A DNA stretch of 64,000 nt from Schaedlerella glycyrrhizinilytica_A (GCF_042852765.1 NZ_AP031414.1), one strand, 5' to 3'. Positions 49,742-63,416 are shown, numbered from the stretch's first letter. Notes: generated by a model from the letters alone, not told the origin. Program-made: numbers and translations.

Positions 49742-50164
49742 ATGGTACATTTAATTACAGGTCCAAAAGGAAGCGGAAAAACACAGCAGATGATCGAACT
49801 TGCCAATGAAAAGGTGAAAACAGCAGAGGGTAATGTTGTTCTCATTAAGAAGAGCCACCGTGATACACTCAGTGTTGATTTTAAGATCCGCGCTATTTGT
49901 ATGGCAGATTACCAGGACATCACAACATTAGAAGAACTGGTCGGATTTTTATACGGAATGGTCGCTGGAAATCATGATATTGATACGATCTTTATCGACG
50001 GCGTACTGAAACAGGCTGATATCACACTTGACAATCTTTCGGACTTCATGCAGCAGCTTGCAAAGATTTCAAAAGATAATAATATTGAGTTTTATATCAG
50101 CGTCAGTGCAGAAAAAGAAAAGATTCCTGGTATCGACAATCCTGATTACCACGTTCTTTATTAA
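49742..50164 (+). CDS. Small P-loop protein of unknown function
   Basis: 140 residues with a Walker A motif at the very start (LITGPKGSGKTQQMIELAN) and a possible Walker B (DTIFIDGVLKQ). It has thymidine-kinase-like length, but no zinc cysteines or lasso motif, so I do not assign that. It ends SVSAEKEKIPGIDNPDYHVLY. The start is the ATG at 49742 behind AAAGGAGAGATTTGCC. Alone on its strand next to the rRNA operon. Confidence 0.7.
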   Translation: MVHLITGPKGSGKTQQMIELANEKVKTAEGNVVLIKKSHRDTLSVDFKIRAICMADYQDITTLEELVGFLYGMVAGNHDIDTIFIDGVLKQADITLDNLSDFMQQLAKISKDNNIEFYISVSAEKEKIPGIDNPDYHVLY

Positions 50165-50182
50165 AAATTCTTTCCTTATATT

Positions 50183-50225
50183 AAAGAAGCGGAAGTTTCC
50201 AAACGAATCTTCCGCTTCCTTTTAT
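50183..50225. terminator. Terminator after the P-loop gene
   Basis: Stem AAAGAAGCGGAAG / CTTCCGCTTCCTTTT with a 13-base loop, symmetrical enough to stop transcripts from both sides. Confidence 0.75.
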
Positions 50226-50243
50226 CATGAATTTACCTCAAAT

Positions 50244-50272
50244 ACAAAAACAGTACCATCACTGATACTGTT
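50244..50272 (-). terminator. rRNA operon terminator
   Basis: Minus strand AACAGTA, a ten-base loop, TACTGTT and TTTG, about 80 bases after the 23S 3' end. Confidence 0.65.
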
Positions 50273-50299
50273 CTCTCTCATCCCATATTCAAAAAATAT

Positions 50300-50323
50300 G
50301 TACCTTCAAAACTGCATACAAAG
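50300..50323 (-). other. 23S processing stem, 3' side
   Basis: 24 bases complementary, with two mismatches, to 53546-53569 on the other side of the 23S gene. Expected RNase III substrate. Confidence 0.75.
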
Positions 50324-50353
50324 AATAAACACCACTTTGTTCCTATCACCTGT

Positions 50354-53250
<2,897 letters not shown>

Positions 53251-53545
53251 ACTAGTTTTGAAAGCGGGAGACAGTTCATTTCCTGTTCGTGGAATGTTTA
53301 CATTCCTTAGAACACGGAATGATTCTGGCGAACATTTGCGAAGCAAATGATAGCGAGAAAATCTTGGATTTTCGAGCTAACCGCTTCAAAACATCACCTC
53401 TGTCGTATTCTTTCTCAACTGACACATACTAGCGTGTATGTGTTGGCAATAGTCAATTTTTTCTCTTCGTTTTCTTCGAAGTGTTAATGTTGTTATATAA
53501 CATTACCTCGGATGTCTTGATTAAAAGATATTTAATCATTTCTTT

Positions 53546-53569
53546 CTTTGTATGCAATTTTCAAGGTAC
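53546..53569 (-). other. 23S processing stem, 5' side
   Basis: Partner of 50300-50323. It lies between 5S and 23S, showing that 23S is released from its own stem with 5S outside. The 5S-23S spacer (53251-53778, about 530 bases) contains further short hairpins (for example at 53291-53320) but no tRNA. Confidence 0.75.
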
Positions 53570-53778
53570 ATAAAGATGCGCGTAGGTCTTTCAACTCTGC
53601 ATCTGTTCTGACTGAATTTATCAGTCATTAGAACCCAGAAGATTTCTTCTAAACTCTAATCACTGGTAAAACCAGCTATCCGAACAGCACTGCCCTGCTG
53701 ACTGGGTTGGCGGCGATAAGTTGTTGCTCATCTGTGCCAGTATCTATACCTAACAACTATTCTGTTTTTCTTTTTTGG

Positions 53779-53896
53779 ATTTGGCGGCCACCTACTCTCC
53801 CACACCGTCACCAGTGCAGTACCATCGGCCGCTTGGGTCTTAACCATCGTGTTCGGGATGGGAACGGGTGTTACCCCCAAGCGCATCGCCACCAAA
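53779..53896 (-). rRNA. 5S ribosomal RNA, located between 16S and 23S
   Basis: About 118 bases with typical 5S sequence on the minus strand: TTTGGTGGCGATGCGCTTGG at the 5' end, CCCGTTCCCATCCCGAACAC in loop C/helix III, and GGAGAGTAGGTGGCCGCCAA at the 3' end; the ends pair. It lies about 90 bases after 16S and 530 before 23S, not in the usual position after 23S. Confidence 0.95.
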
Positions 53897-53922
53897 AAGT
53901 CTCGTTATTAAGTTCTCACTTA

Positions 53923-53943
53923 ATAACTGAACAATAGACAACA
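53923..53943 (-). other. 16S processing stem, 3' side
   Basis: 21 bases perfectly complementary to 55630-55650 on the far side of 16S. Expected RNase III processing duplex. Confidence 0.8.
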
Positions 53944-53984
53944 AAACTCTTTACTTCTTTTCCCCTTCGGAAAAAGCTTTTCTT

Positions 53985-55522
<1,538 letters not shown>

Positions 55523-55629
55523 GTGTTTGTCTTGGTCAAGAATCGCTGCTAGCAATTCTTTTCCTTTTTACTGTTTGGTTTGTTTCAAACCGTTCTTAAA
55601 AATCTTCTCTTAAGAAATTTTCAAGGATC

Positions 55630-55650
55630 TGTTGTCTATTGTTCAGTTAT
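55630..55650 (-). other. 16S processing stem, 5' side
   Basis: Perfect 21-base complement of 53923-53943, in the leader between the inner rrn promoter and 16S. Confidence 0.8.
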
Positions 55651-55694
55651 CAAGGTTCTTTGTTTTTGCTATCTGTTCAAGCGACAGCTTTAAT

Positions 55695-55723
55695 AGATTA
55701 TCACATCGTTTCCTGTTTGTCAA
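55695..55723 (-). promoter_or_regulatory. rRNA operon promoter, proximal
   Basis: Minus strand TTGACA (55718-55723), a 17-base spacer and TAATCT (55695-55700), with an A/T-rich stretch before the -35 that could act as an UP element. Confidence 0.8.
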
Positions 55724-55918
55724 CAACTTTTTTAACTTTCATTCCAGCAAGTTTTTTGTTGTTTCCATTCATTCCCGATGTTCGCCATGTAAAAGTCAGA
55801 AGAATGTCTCCCACACTTTCGGAATAGAACGAAACATCCCCTTTGTATCCCAGCGGCAGCCAAGCCCCGGTCTGCAAATCTTTTTTGTTTTGTTCCTGTC
55901 CCCTCAGCGACGAAGACT

Positions 55919-55947
55919 ATCTTACCATCGTCTCCATTAATTGTCAA
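55919..55947 (-). promoter_or_regulatory. rRNA operon promoter, distal
   Basis: Minus strand TTGACA (55942-55947), a 17-base spacer and TAAGAT (55919-55924), preceded by an A-rich tract. Together with the proximal promoter it forms the usual tandem pair. The rest of the 55523-56231 gap holds only A/T-rich leader and the terminator at 56122. Confidence 0.8.
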
Positions 55948-56121
55948 CGTTTTTCTTGTTTTTTATTTATTTCATGCAATTCAGACAATAAGATACTTTT
56001 CCGACTTTAAACGGAATAATTGTCACATTTTTCTTCTGTTGCCGAGTTCCTTTGATTATTTCATATAAAGAAACTCTCTTCATTCTATTTCTAACACAGT
56101 AAATACATTTTCATAAAAATC

Positions 56122-56174
56122 AAAGAAAAAGAGAACATCATTCTTCTTTCCTGAAGTTACTGCTCTCTTTCTCT
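56122..56174 (-). terminator. Terminator of the trkA-trkH-membrane protein unit
   Basis: Minus strand AGAGAAAGAGAGCA pairs with TGTTCTCTTTTTCT (two wobble pairs) across a 23-base loop, followed by TTGATTTTT. Confidence 0.6.
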
Positions 56175-56231
56175 GATTTTACTTTCTTTTTTACTCTACT
56201 CTTCACTCTGAGGGTTACTCTGTTTCAGATT

Positions 56232-57935
56232 CTATTCCTCCGGATTTTCTGTATCCGAATCTTTTTCACCCTGATCGTTTTCTCCTGTATCTGCTTCAGC
56301 AGCTTCTCCCTTGGAAGCACTTCCATTCGGACTGCTTCCATTCAAAGAAAGTACTGTATTCGCTTTTTCATCTTTCTTATATTCGACGGTCACTTCATCG
56401 CCGACATCATATTTGATAATATCGATGAAATCTACCACTGACACGTCAAAAATATCTTCCGATCCCTCCAGCATAATATAATAGTGTGAATTTCCCTCTA
56501 TGACACCTTGAGCGATCTTGGAAATCTTTGCAGTCATTGACTCAACTTCCCGTTTATCCGGTTCATCCACTTTTATTCCGTTTTGGTACATCAGTTCCGT
56601 ATAAACTTCCTCACATTCACTGACCGTATCTCCTATCGCAACGATCTGATATTTCTGCACATTTACCATTGCATACTTTTTCACCAGCCCTGCATCGTCT
56701 TTCAGTGCGATAAAATATGTCGGCTCTCCGGAAATATTTAACAAGAGCGGGAATGTAGCCACATATTTCAGGTTCTGCACCTGACCTTCCGCTGAAGACA
56801 TCGCAGACGCCTCGGTTGCACCTTCGATCGCATAGAATTTTGTTTCCATTGTACGCTGGTTCATCAATACAAATCCAACATTTGACTGGTCTCCGCTTAC
56901 AGATGTTACGCCTGTATACACCCAAACATCATCATCGATCGCGAGATAGTTATATCCATTTGTAGTGATCAGACAGTCTTTCTGTCCCAAAATACTATTG
57001 AAATATCCATGTTTTAATGTTCCGTAATAGTCATACAACTGTACCAGCAGATCAGCCGAATATGCATGATCGATCCATTCCGGAACTTCATCGATCGCAT
57101 AATCTTCTGTTTCTCCGGTAACAGCATTACAAAGTACAACTCTGCCCACGGTCACACCGCCAAACAGACCGATATTATACTTCTTCACCGGACATACCCA
57201 GTACGGCACACCCTCTTCATCAATTTCAAAACTCAGATCATCAAAAATATAAGTCGGATATTTAAAACGGAGGTGACGATAAATATTCCGGTTAAAATGA
57301 TCGCTTGTCGTATATTTCATTCCCTCTTTAAGCTTCACCAACTCGGTATTCTGTGTCGCCATATCAATCTTTACATATGCCGGAATTCCATCTTTCTGGT
57401 TTGTAAACCATTTGATCAGATTCGCATAACGAAGCGGTGATACTCTCACCGGCTGATCCTGATAGTTGATCTGACTATATAATTCATCCACTTCAAACTG
57501 AGAAACCATATCTACCATGCTTCCCATTTTACGATTTCCAAGAAGTGTTGCTGAATCTTTGTCCAGAAGAGGAATCTGATCAAACGATAGTTCTTCAATA
57601 TCTTTTGTAAATTCTCCCTCTTCGACCTTTAAAAGTTGCTGGTATTTTTTTGCATTAATGATCGGTGAAGACAACAGACTTCCGATCAAATATACTCCGA
57701 CAACCAAAACACCGGCTGCCACGATCACTTTAAATCCTTTCAACCTTTTTAATTCAAAACGTGTTGGTTTCTTCTTTCCGAGATACACTGCCGCCACGAT
57801 CAGCACGACAATAATCATAAACATCCACAGATCCGAGGAATGGATATTCACTGCCGGAAGTGCCACATAGTAATACACTGCCGCAAACACCAGAACCGCG
57901 ATCACTGCGAACAGCTTCATTTTTCCTTTTTTCAT
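56232..57935 (-). CDS. Membrane-anchored protein of unknown function, downstream of trkH
   Basis: 567 residues. Three N-terminal hydrophobic segments (LFAVIAVLVFAAVYYYVAL, MFMIIVVLIVAAVYLG, VIVAAGVLVVGVYLIGSLL) precede a large, probably extracytosolic domain of about 440 residues. This is followed by an acidic, Ser/Gly/Glu-rich tail (after NTVLSLNGSSPNGS) that looks disordered. I do not recognise a domain; similar proteins occur in other Lachnospiraceae. The start is the ATG at 57935 behind AAAGGGACAAAGT; the frame is open back to the trkH stop. Linkage to trkAH suggests an envelope or ion-homeostasis role, unproven. Confidence 0.75.
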   Translation of the reverse strand: MKKGKMKLFAVIAVLVFAAVYYYVALPAVNIHSSDLWMFMIIVVLIVAAVYLGKKKPTRFELKRLKGFKVIVAAGVLVVGVYLIGSLLSSPIINAKKYQQLLKVEEGEFTKDIEELSFDQIPLLDKDSATLLGNRKMGSMVDMVSQFEVDELYSQINYQDQPVRVSPLRYANLIKWFTNQKDGIPAYVKIDMATQNTELVKLKEGMKYTTSDHFNRNIYRHLRFKYPTYIFDDLSFEIDEEGVPYWVCPVKKYNIGLFGGVTVGRVVLCNAVTGETEDYAIDEVPEWIDHAYSADLLVQLYDYYGTLKHGYFNSILGQKDCLITTNGYNYLAIDDDVWVYTGVTSVSGDQSNVGFVLMNQRTMETKFYAIEGATEASAMSSAEGQVQNLKYVATFPLLLNISGEPTYFIALKDDAGLVKKYAMVNVQKYQIVAIGDTVSECEEVYTELMYQNGIKVDEPDKREVESMTAKISKIAQGVIEGNSHYYIMLEGSEDIFDVSVVDFIDIIKYDVGDEVTVEYKKDEKANTVLSLNGSSPNGSASKGEAAEADTGENDQGEKDSDTENPEE

Positions 57936-58029
57936 ACTTTGTCCCTTTCTTTTTGCAAATCTGCTGTTTTCCCCCTCTTCTGTATCTGTGCCGTCCTTTT
58001 CCACCTCTTTCCATCTATGATAAACCAAC

Positions 58030-59475
58030 CTAAAATCTGCGTCTCCAAAGTTCCGGTGACATCAAAAGCAGATATGGGAAGATTTCCAAACGTCCCAACA
58101 ACATATCCATGCAAAATACAAGTTTTGACAACGGCGAGAACATATGGAAATTTTCCACCGGTCCCACCATGGAAATTCCGGGTCCGACATTATTTAGTGT
58201 TGTCAGTACCGAACTGAATGTTGTGGCAAAATCAAAATTATTGATCGAAACAAGCAGGATTGACACCATCATTACAAGAATGTAACTGATAAAATAGATG
58301 TAAACGCTCCGTATCGTATCATTCCCCACACGTTTTCCATTGATCTTTACGATCGTCACAGCTTTCGGATGCAGCATTCTTCTTACTTCCTGCTTGATAC
58401 TTTTCACAAGGATCAAAAACCGGGATACTTTGATTCCGCCTCCGGTCGAACCGGCACATGCTCCGATCACCATGATGCACAACAATACAACTTTCGACAA
58501 TTCGGGCCACAGGTTAAAATCCGCGGTACAAAATCCCGTTGTCGTAATGACTGATGCAACCTGGAACGAAGCATAACGGAACGCATGCACAATATTTCCG
58601 TAAATTCCAAGAATATTAACTGTTACGATCGCAACGGCTCCTGCAATAATGCCAAGATATGCATGAAGTTCTTCATTTTTCAATGCATCTTTCCAATTCT
58701 TCAGCCGGATCAGGAAATACAGATTAAAGTTTACGCCGAATAAAATCATAAATACCGTGATCACACCGTCAATATAGGCACTGTCATAATATGCCACACT
58801 GGCATTTCGATTGGAAAATCCTCCGGTTCCCGCTGTACTGAATGAATGAAGCAACGCATCATAAAAGCTCATTCCGCCGAACATCAGAAACACTACTTCC
58901 GCCGCTGTAAGTACAAAATACATCAAATAAAGGATCCTGGCCGTTGCTCTCGCTTTCGGCACCAGTTTATCCGCTTCCGGTCCCGGTACTTCCGCACGCA
59001 TCAGGTGCATGGAATGCTCATCATCCAGAGAAGTAAGCATCATAACGAATACAAGTACGCCCATTCCGCCGATCCAGTGAGTCAGACTCCTCCAGAAAGC
59101 CACGCCTTTCGGAAGTGCTTCAATATCTGTAAGAATGGTAGATCCGGTTGTCGTGAATCCGGACACGGTTTCAAAAAATGCATCCACATAACTTGGAATG
59201 CTTCCGGTCAGTACAAATGGCAGCGCTCCAAACAAAGACCAGAGAATCCAGGCAAGCCCGACGATCACAAGTCCCTCTTTCGCGTAAATGACTTTGTTTT
59301 CCGGTCTTTTTCTTCCGAAAATGAAGAAAATAGCGCCAAGAACCGCACTGACGATCAAAAACTGAATAACGTCGCTTTCCCCATAGAGAAATGCAACGAA
59401 TGCCGGGATCAAAAGGACAGCCCCCTCTACTCCGAGCATTTTTGCAATAATATATACAATCATTTTGTTATTCAT
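58030..59475 (-). CDS. trkH: Potassium uptake protein TrkH/KtrB family
   Basis: Potassium-translocating channel subunit, 481 residues. The four selectivity-filter regions are visible: FFETVSGFTTTGSTIL, LHSFSTAGTGGFSNRN, ASVITTTGFCTADFNLWP and TTLNNVGPGISMVGP. The GACAGSTGGGIKVSRF segment of the gating loop is intact. It ends with LLGRLEIFPYLLLMSPELW, as in TrkH. It starts eight bases after trkA stops, so the regulatory and channel subunits are co-expressed. Confidence 0.95.
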   Translation of the reverse strand: MNNKMIVYIIAKMLGVEGAVLLIPAFVAFLYGESDVIQFLIVSAVLGAIFFIFGRKRPENKVIYAKEGLVIVGLAWILWSLFGALPFVLTGSIPSYVDAFFETVSGFTTTGSTILTDIEALPKGVAFWRSLTHWIGGMGVLVFVMMLTSLDDEHSMHLMRAEVPGPEADKLVPKARATARILYLMYFVLTAAEVVFLMFGGMSFYDALLHSFSTAGTGGFSNRNASVAYYDSAYIDGVITVFMILFGVNFNLYFLIRLKNWKDALKNEELHAYLGIIAGAVAIVTVNILGIYGNIVHAFRYASFQVASVITTTGFCTADFNLWPELSKVVLLCIMVIGACAGSTGGGIKVSRFLILVKSIKQEVRRMLHPKAVTIVKINGKRVGNDTIRSVYIYFISYILVMMVSILLVSINNFDFATTFSSVLTTLNNVGPGISMVGPVENFHMFSPLSKLVFCMDMLLGRLEIFPYLLLMSPELWRRRF

Positions 59476-59483
59476 GTCCGCAC

Positions 59484-60848
59484 CTACAACAAAATCTCTT
59501 CAATATCCTGAATCTGCTTTTCCATAGTAACTACGATCACATTGTCTCCAACCTGAATACAATCATCCCCGCTCGGATAGATAATCTTCCGATTTCTGAC
59601 GATACATGCGATCAGATTATTGGATTTCAGAGACAGCTCTTTCAGAGGTATATCTGTGTATCTCGTCTTCGCCTTGATCGCAAATTCCAACGCTTCCACT
59701 TTTCCATCCACAAGCTGATACATCGTCTCCACATTGGCGCTTCCCTGAGAATTTCTTCTTGCACGGACATAGCTTAAGATTGCATCTGCAGTCGCAGTTT
59801 TAGCCGATACAACACTGTCCAGTCCGAAATCCTCTACCATCCGCGCCCGTCTTTCTTCATTGATCTTCACGATCACTTTCGGAACCTGCTGACTTTGCGT
59901 GAACAATGCCATAATGATATTTTCCTCATCCATTCCGGTCAACGCAATAAATGCATCTGTCTCTTCGATACCTTCTTCGATCAGCAGATCATGATCCGAT
60001 GCATCACCGTTGATGATCGTTACTTTCGGAAGGATCTCGCAGAGATTTTCACATTTTTCCGAATCTTTTTCAATAATCTTCACCTGCATCCCCATGTTGC
60101 AGAGCCGTGTCGCCAGATAATAGCTGACCCGTCCGCCTCCGCAGATCAGAACCCGCCTGATCTTTGTCTGTGCTTTTTTATGCCCCAGCGTCTTAAAGAA
60201 ATCATTGATCTCTGCATGGGATGCCGCCATATGCAGACGGTCGCCTGACTGCATCACATATTCCCCATCCGGGATAAACACATCGCTTTCTCTTTCCACT
60301 GCACACACAAGCACTTTAATCTGATACTTTGCATACATTTGCGCCAACGACATACCAACCAGGGAACTGTCTCTGATCACCGGAAATTCGATCAACTCCA
60401 CTCTTCCTTTGACAAACGTCTCAACCTTGCTTGCCGATGGCACTAAAAGCAGCCGGGAAATCTCTCCGGCCACAGTCATTTCCGGATTCACTGCCATACT
60501 CAGATGAAGGTCTTCTTTCAGAATATCAATCTGCTTAAAATAAATCGGATTACGCACTCTGGCAATCGTATGTCTTGCCCCCAGTCTGCGCGCGATCAGA
60601 CAACTCAGCATATTGCATTCATCTGTGGAAGTACATGCGATCACAAGGTCTGCCTCCGGAACTCCTGCGCTTTTCTGTACTTCAACACTTCCACCCTCTC
60701 CGGTTACACAGAATACATCCAGACGGTTCATCGCTTCACCGAGCTTTTTCTCATTACTGTCGATCAGAACAATATCATAATCTTCTTCCGACAGCTTTTT
60801 GGCAAGCATATAGCCTACCTTACCGTCCCCGATAATGACAATCTTCAT
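59484..60848 (-). CDS. trkA: Trk system potassium uptake regulatory subunit TrkA
   Basis: Peripheral gating protein, 454 residues, with two RCK halves: Rossmann domain 1 (KIVIIGDGKVGYMLAKKLSE, then DIVLIDSNEKKLGEAMNRLD), TrkA_C domain 1, Rossmann domain 2 (RVLICGGGRVSYYLATRL) and TrkA_C domain 2. The start is the ATG at 60848 behind AAGAGGAAAAGAAAA. It is preceded by a promoter and an inverted repeat. Confidence 0.95.
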   Translation of the reverse strand: MKIVIIGDGKVGYMLAKKLSEEDYDIVLIDSNEKKLGEAMNRLDVFCVTGEGGSVEVQKSAGVPEADLVIACTSTDECNMLSCLIARRLGARHTIARVRNPIYFKQIDILKEDLHLSMAVNPEMTVAGEISRLLLVPSASKVETFVKGRVELIEFPVIRDSSLVGMSLAQMYAKYQIKVLVCAVERESDVFIPDGEYVMQSGDRLHMAASHAEINDFFKTLGHKKAQTKIRRVLICGGGRVSYYLATRLCNMGMQVKIIEKDSEKCENLCEILPKVTIINGDASDHDLLIEEGIEETDAFIALTGMDEENIIMALFTQSQQVPKVIVKINEERRARMVEDFGLDSVVSAKTATADAILSYVRARRNSQGSANVETMYQLVDGKVEALEFAIKAKTRYTDIPLKELSLKSNNLIACIVRNRKIIYPSGDDCIQVGDNVIVVTMEKQIQDIEEILL

Positions 60849-60879
60849 TTTTCTTTTCCTCTTCTTTTTTACTCTGTAA

Positions 60880-60916
60880 CTGTCCAATCGGGACAATCAT
60901 TCCCCCAATTGGACAG
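60880..60916 (-). promoter_or_regulatory. Inverted repeat at the trkA transcription start
   Basis: Minus strand CTGTCCAATTGGG, an 11-base loop and CCCGATTGGACAG: a 13-pair stem with one wobble. It begins about eight bases after the -10 box, so it is either an operator over the start site or a hairpin at the 5' end of the mRNA. Confidence 0.65.
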
Positions 60917-60923
60917 TAGAAGA

Positions 60924-60952
60924 ATTATAACACCTTTATATAGAAAGTACAA
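60924..60952 (-). promoter_or_regulatory. trkA promoter
   Basis: Minus strand TTGTAC (60947-60952), a 17-base spacer and TATAAT (60924-60929). Confidence 0.75.
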
Positions 60953-61004
60953 TCCTTTTCCCTTTTAAAACAACGTCTGAAAATCCCCCAAAAAATAATG
61001 CGAG

Positions 61005-61105
61005 AAATCCGATGCGGTATTTGCCGAATCACCGGAAGTGCCAAAAGGCACATTCCGGGATTGTAAGCAGTCGCCAAGGTCCCGGGCAAGCCCGGACTTT
61101 GGCTC
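61005..61105. other. GC-rich structured intergenic element
   Basis: Between the trkA promoter and the EF-G-like terminator lies a 100-base GC-rich island. It holds two strong hairpins: CCGGAAGTGCC-AAAA-GGCACATTCCGG (61032-61058, one bulged A) and CCAAGGTCCCGGG-CAAG-CCCGGACTTTGG type (61074-61102). No ribosome site or plausible gene fits it. It may be a REP-like repeat or a small RNA. Confidence 0.5.
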
Positions 61106-61115
61106 GCGCAAACCC

Positions 61116-61153
61116 AAAAAAGCAGTGCCGTCAAGCATCTGGCACTGCTTTTT
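61116..61153 (-). terminator. Terminator of the EF-G-like gene
   Basis: Perfect stem AAAAAGCAGTGCC / GGCACTGCTTTTT with an 11-base loop, T-run on both strands, 34 bases after the stop. Confidence 0.85.
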
Positions 61154-61186
61154 ACTCTGCATAAAATTATACGTCCTCTTTTATTC

Positions 61187-63262
61187 CTACTCTTCTTCTG
61201 AACGTGCTGCGATCTCTTTTTCCTGTACATCTGACGGTGCCTGCTCATACCTTGCAAAACTGTACTCATAAGTGCCTCTTCCCCCCGTCATAGAACGGAG
61301 CACCGTACAATATCCAAACAATCCTGTCATTGGAATATCCGCTTCGATCACCTGCTTTCCGCCCATCAGCGGGTTCATACCGAGCACTCTTCCCCGTCTC
61401 TTATTCAGATCTCCCATCACATCACCTGTATAGCTGTCCGGAACGGTCACTTTTAATGAAGCGATCGGTTCTAACAGGACAGGATGTGCTTCCATAAATC
61501 CTTTCTTAAATGCCTGCACAGTTGCCGTCTTAAATGCCATTTCTGAAGAATCTACCGGATGATAAGATCCATCATAAAGTGTTGCTTTCACACCTACTAC
61601 CGGATACCCTGCCAGAGGACCTTTTACAACAGAATCCTGAAGCCCCTTTTCCACTGCCGGGAAATAATTCTTCGGAACCGCTCCGCCTACGACCTCTTCT
61701 TCAAATACATACGGAGTTTCCAGATCTCCCGACGGCTCAAACCGCATCTTAACATGACCGTACTGTCCATGTCCTCCGGATTGTTTCTTATATTTCATAT
61801 CCACATCGGAATTCTTCCGGATCGTCTCGCGGAATGCCACTTTCGGAGTTTCCAGTGTGATCTCGACTTTATATCTTGCCGCGATCTTACTTGCCGCGAT
61901 CTCAAGATGCTGATCACCCATACCATACAGAAGCGACTGCCGGTTTTCACTGTCGTTGACCGCTTTTAACGTCACATCTTCTGCCATCATCTTCGCAAGC
62001 GCCTGAGATACTTTGTCTTCATCCCCCTTATTCTTCACAACGTATCTCATATATGTATACGGCGAGGAATAATCTGTCTTCTGATATAAAATCTGTGTAT
62101 TCTTCGTGGAGAGCGTATCCCCGGTCTTTGTACTTGCCAATTTGGCGATAGCGCCAATGTCACCTGCAAACAATTCGGTTACTTCCGTCGGTTTATTGCC
62201 GCACATCGTATAAAGTTTGCCCGGCTTCTCCTCCGCATCTGCCCCCGCGTTATAAAGAACATCGTCTCCTTTAAGCACGCCGGAACACACTTTCACAAAT
62301 GAGTACTTTCCGATAAACGGGTCTACCATCGTCTTGAACACATAAGCACTCTTTGCTTTTGCAAAATCATAATTTGCTTCAAACATATCATTGGTTGTCC
62401 GGTTCAATCCCACACATTTTCTCTTATCCGGACTCGGGAAGAAACGGACAATATCGGAAAGCAGATTTGCCACGCCCTGCGCCTGGATATTCGATCCCAT
62501 CGCTACCGGAACGATGTCGCCGTCCATTACCTCTGTACGCATCGCTGCACGGATCTCTTCGATTGAAAACTCTTCGCCGTTAAAATAGCGCTCCATAAAT
62601 TCTTCGCTCGTCTCTGCTACCGCTTCCATCAGGGAATCTCTCAAAATCTGTAAGTTCGGAAGACAATAATCCGGGATCTCACATTCTTCTCTCTGTCCGA
62701 TATCAGTGTATCTGCGTCCCGCATTCTTGATCACGTTGATATAACCTACCAGTTTTTCATTCTCACGGATCGGCTGGAAATGCGGAGCGATCTTCTTTCC
62801 ATAACGCGCTGTCAGATCTTCCACAACCTGACGGAAGCTTGCATCGTCCACATCCATCTCTGTCACATAGACCATACGAGGAAGATTGTACTTATCACAA
62901 AGTTCCCATGCCTTTTCCGTACCAACCTGAACACCGGCTTTTCCCGACACTACAATAACAGCGGCATCCGCTGCACTGACGGCTTCTTCTACTTCTCCTA
63001 CAAAATCAAAATATCCGGGAGTATCCAAAATATTGATCTTAGCTTTTTCCCACTCGATCGGTACGACACTTGTACTGATTGAAAATCCACGCTTCTGCTC
63101 TTCTTTATCAAAGTCGCTGACTGTATTGGCTTCTGAAATCTTTCCCATACGATTGGCTGCTCCTGATACATAAAGCATCGCCTCTGTCAGACTTGTCTTA
63201 CCGCTTCCGCCATGTCCTAACAAAACCACGTTTCTAATCTCATCTGTTCTGTAAACCTTCAT
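61187..63262 (-). CDS. EF-G-like translational GTPase with altered G motifs
   Basis: 691 residues with the full EF-G domain order, ending in domain IV/V sequence (SSEMAFKTATVQAFKKGFMEAHPVLLEPI, GDVMGDLNKRRGRVLGMNPL). It differs from housekeeping EF-G in the GTPase site: G1 GHGGSGKT (16-23) is good, G3 is DTPGY (80-84) instead of DTPGH, and G4 is TEMD (134-137) instead of NKxD. This is the EF-G paralogue class common in Clostridia, whose function is not established. Its own promoter (63334-63362), an AAGGAGG ribosome site and a terminator make it a single-gene unit. Confidence 0.9.
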   Translation of the reverse strand: MKVYRTDEIRNVVLLGHGGSGKTSLTEAMLYVSGAANRMGKISEANTVSDFDKEEQKRGFSISTSVVPIEWEKAKINILDTPGYFDFVGEVEEAVSAADAAVIVVSGKAGVQVGTEKAWELCDKYNLPRMVYVTEMDVDDASFRQVVEDLTARYGKKIAPHFQPIRENEKLVGYINVIKNAGRRYTDIGQREECEIPDYCLPNLQILRDSLMEAVAETSEEFMERYFNGEEFSIEEIRAAMRTEVMDGDIVPVAMGSNIQAQGVANLLSDIVRFFPSPDKRKCVGLNRTTNDMFEANYDFAKAKSAYVFKTMVDPFIGKYSFVKVCSGVLKGDDVLYNAGADAEEKPGKLYTMCGNKPTEVTELFAGDIGAIAKLASTKTGDTLSTKNTQILYQKTDYSSPYTYMRYVVKNKGDEDKVSQALAKMMAEDVTLKAVNDSENRQSLLYGMGDQHLEIAASKIAARYKVEITLETPKVAFRETIRKNSDVDMKYKKQSGGHGQYGHVKMRFEPSGDLETPYVFEEEVVGGAVPKNYFPAVEKGLQDSVVKGPLAGYPVVGVKATLYDGSYHPVDSSEMAFKTATVQAFKKGFMEAHPVLLEPIASLKVTVPDSYTGDVMGDLNKRRGRVLGMNPLMGGKQVIEADIPMTGLFGYCTVLRSMTGGRGTYEYSFARYEQAPSDVQEKEIAARSEEE

Positions 63263-63333
63263 GCTGCTGCCTCCTTGCGTGTCTTTTTCTGTGCGCCCTT
63301 AACGTTCTCACAGCGCAAACAAATTATGTATAT

Positions 63334-63362
63334 ATTGTACTAAATTTCTATTTACATTACAA
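63334..63362 (-). promoter_or_regulatory. Promoter of the EF-G-like gene
   Basis: Minus strand TTGTAA (63357-63362), a 17-base spacer and TACAAT (63334-63339). Confidence 0.65.
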
Positions 63363-63416
63363 CTATTTTATGAATTTTTCACAATATATTATTTCGTTTT
63401 CTACTCGACTTTTTTC

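Noticed and set aside
60849..60960. Possible c-di-AMP (ydaO) riboswitch before trkA
   Set aside because: The distance from promoter to start codon is too short, and only one simple hairpin is present.
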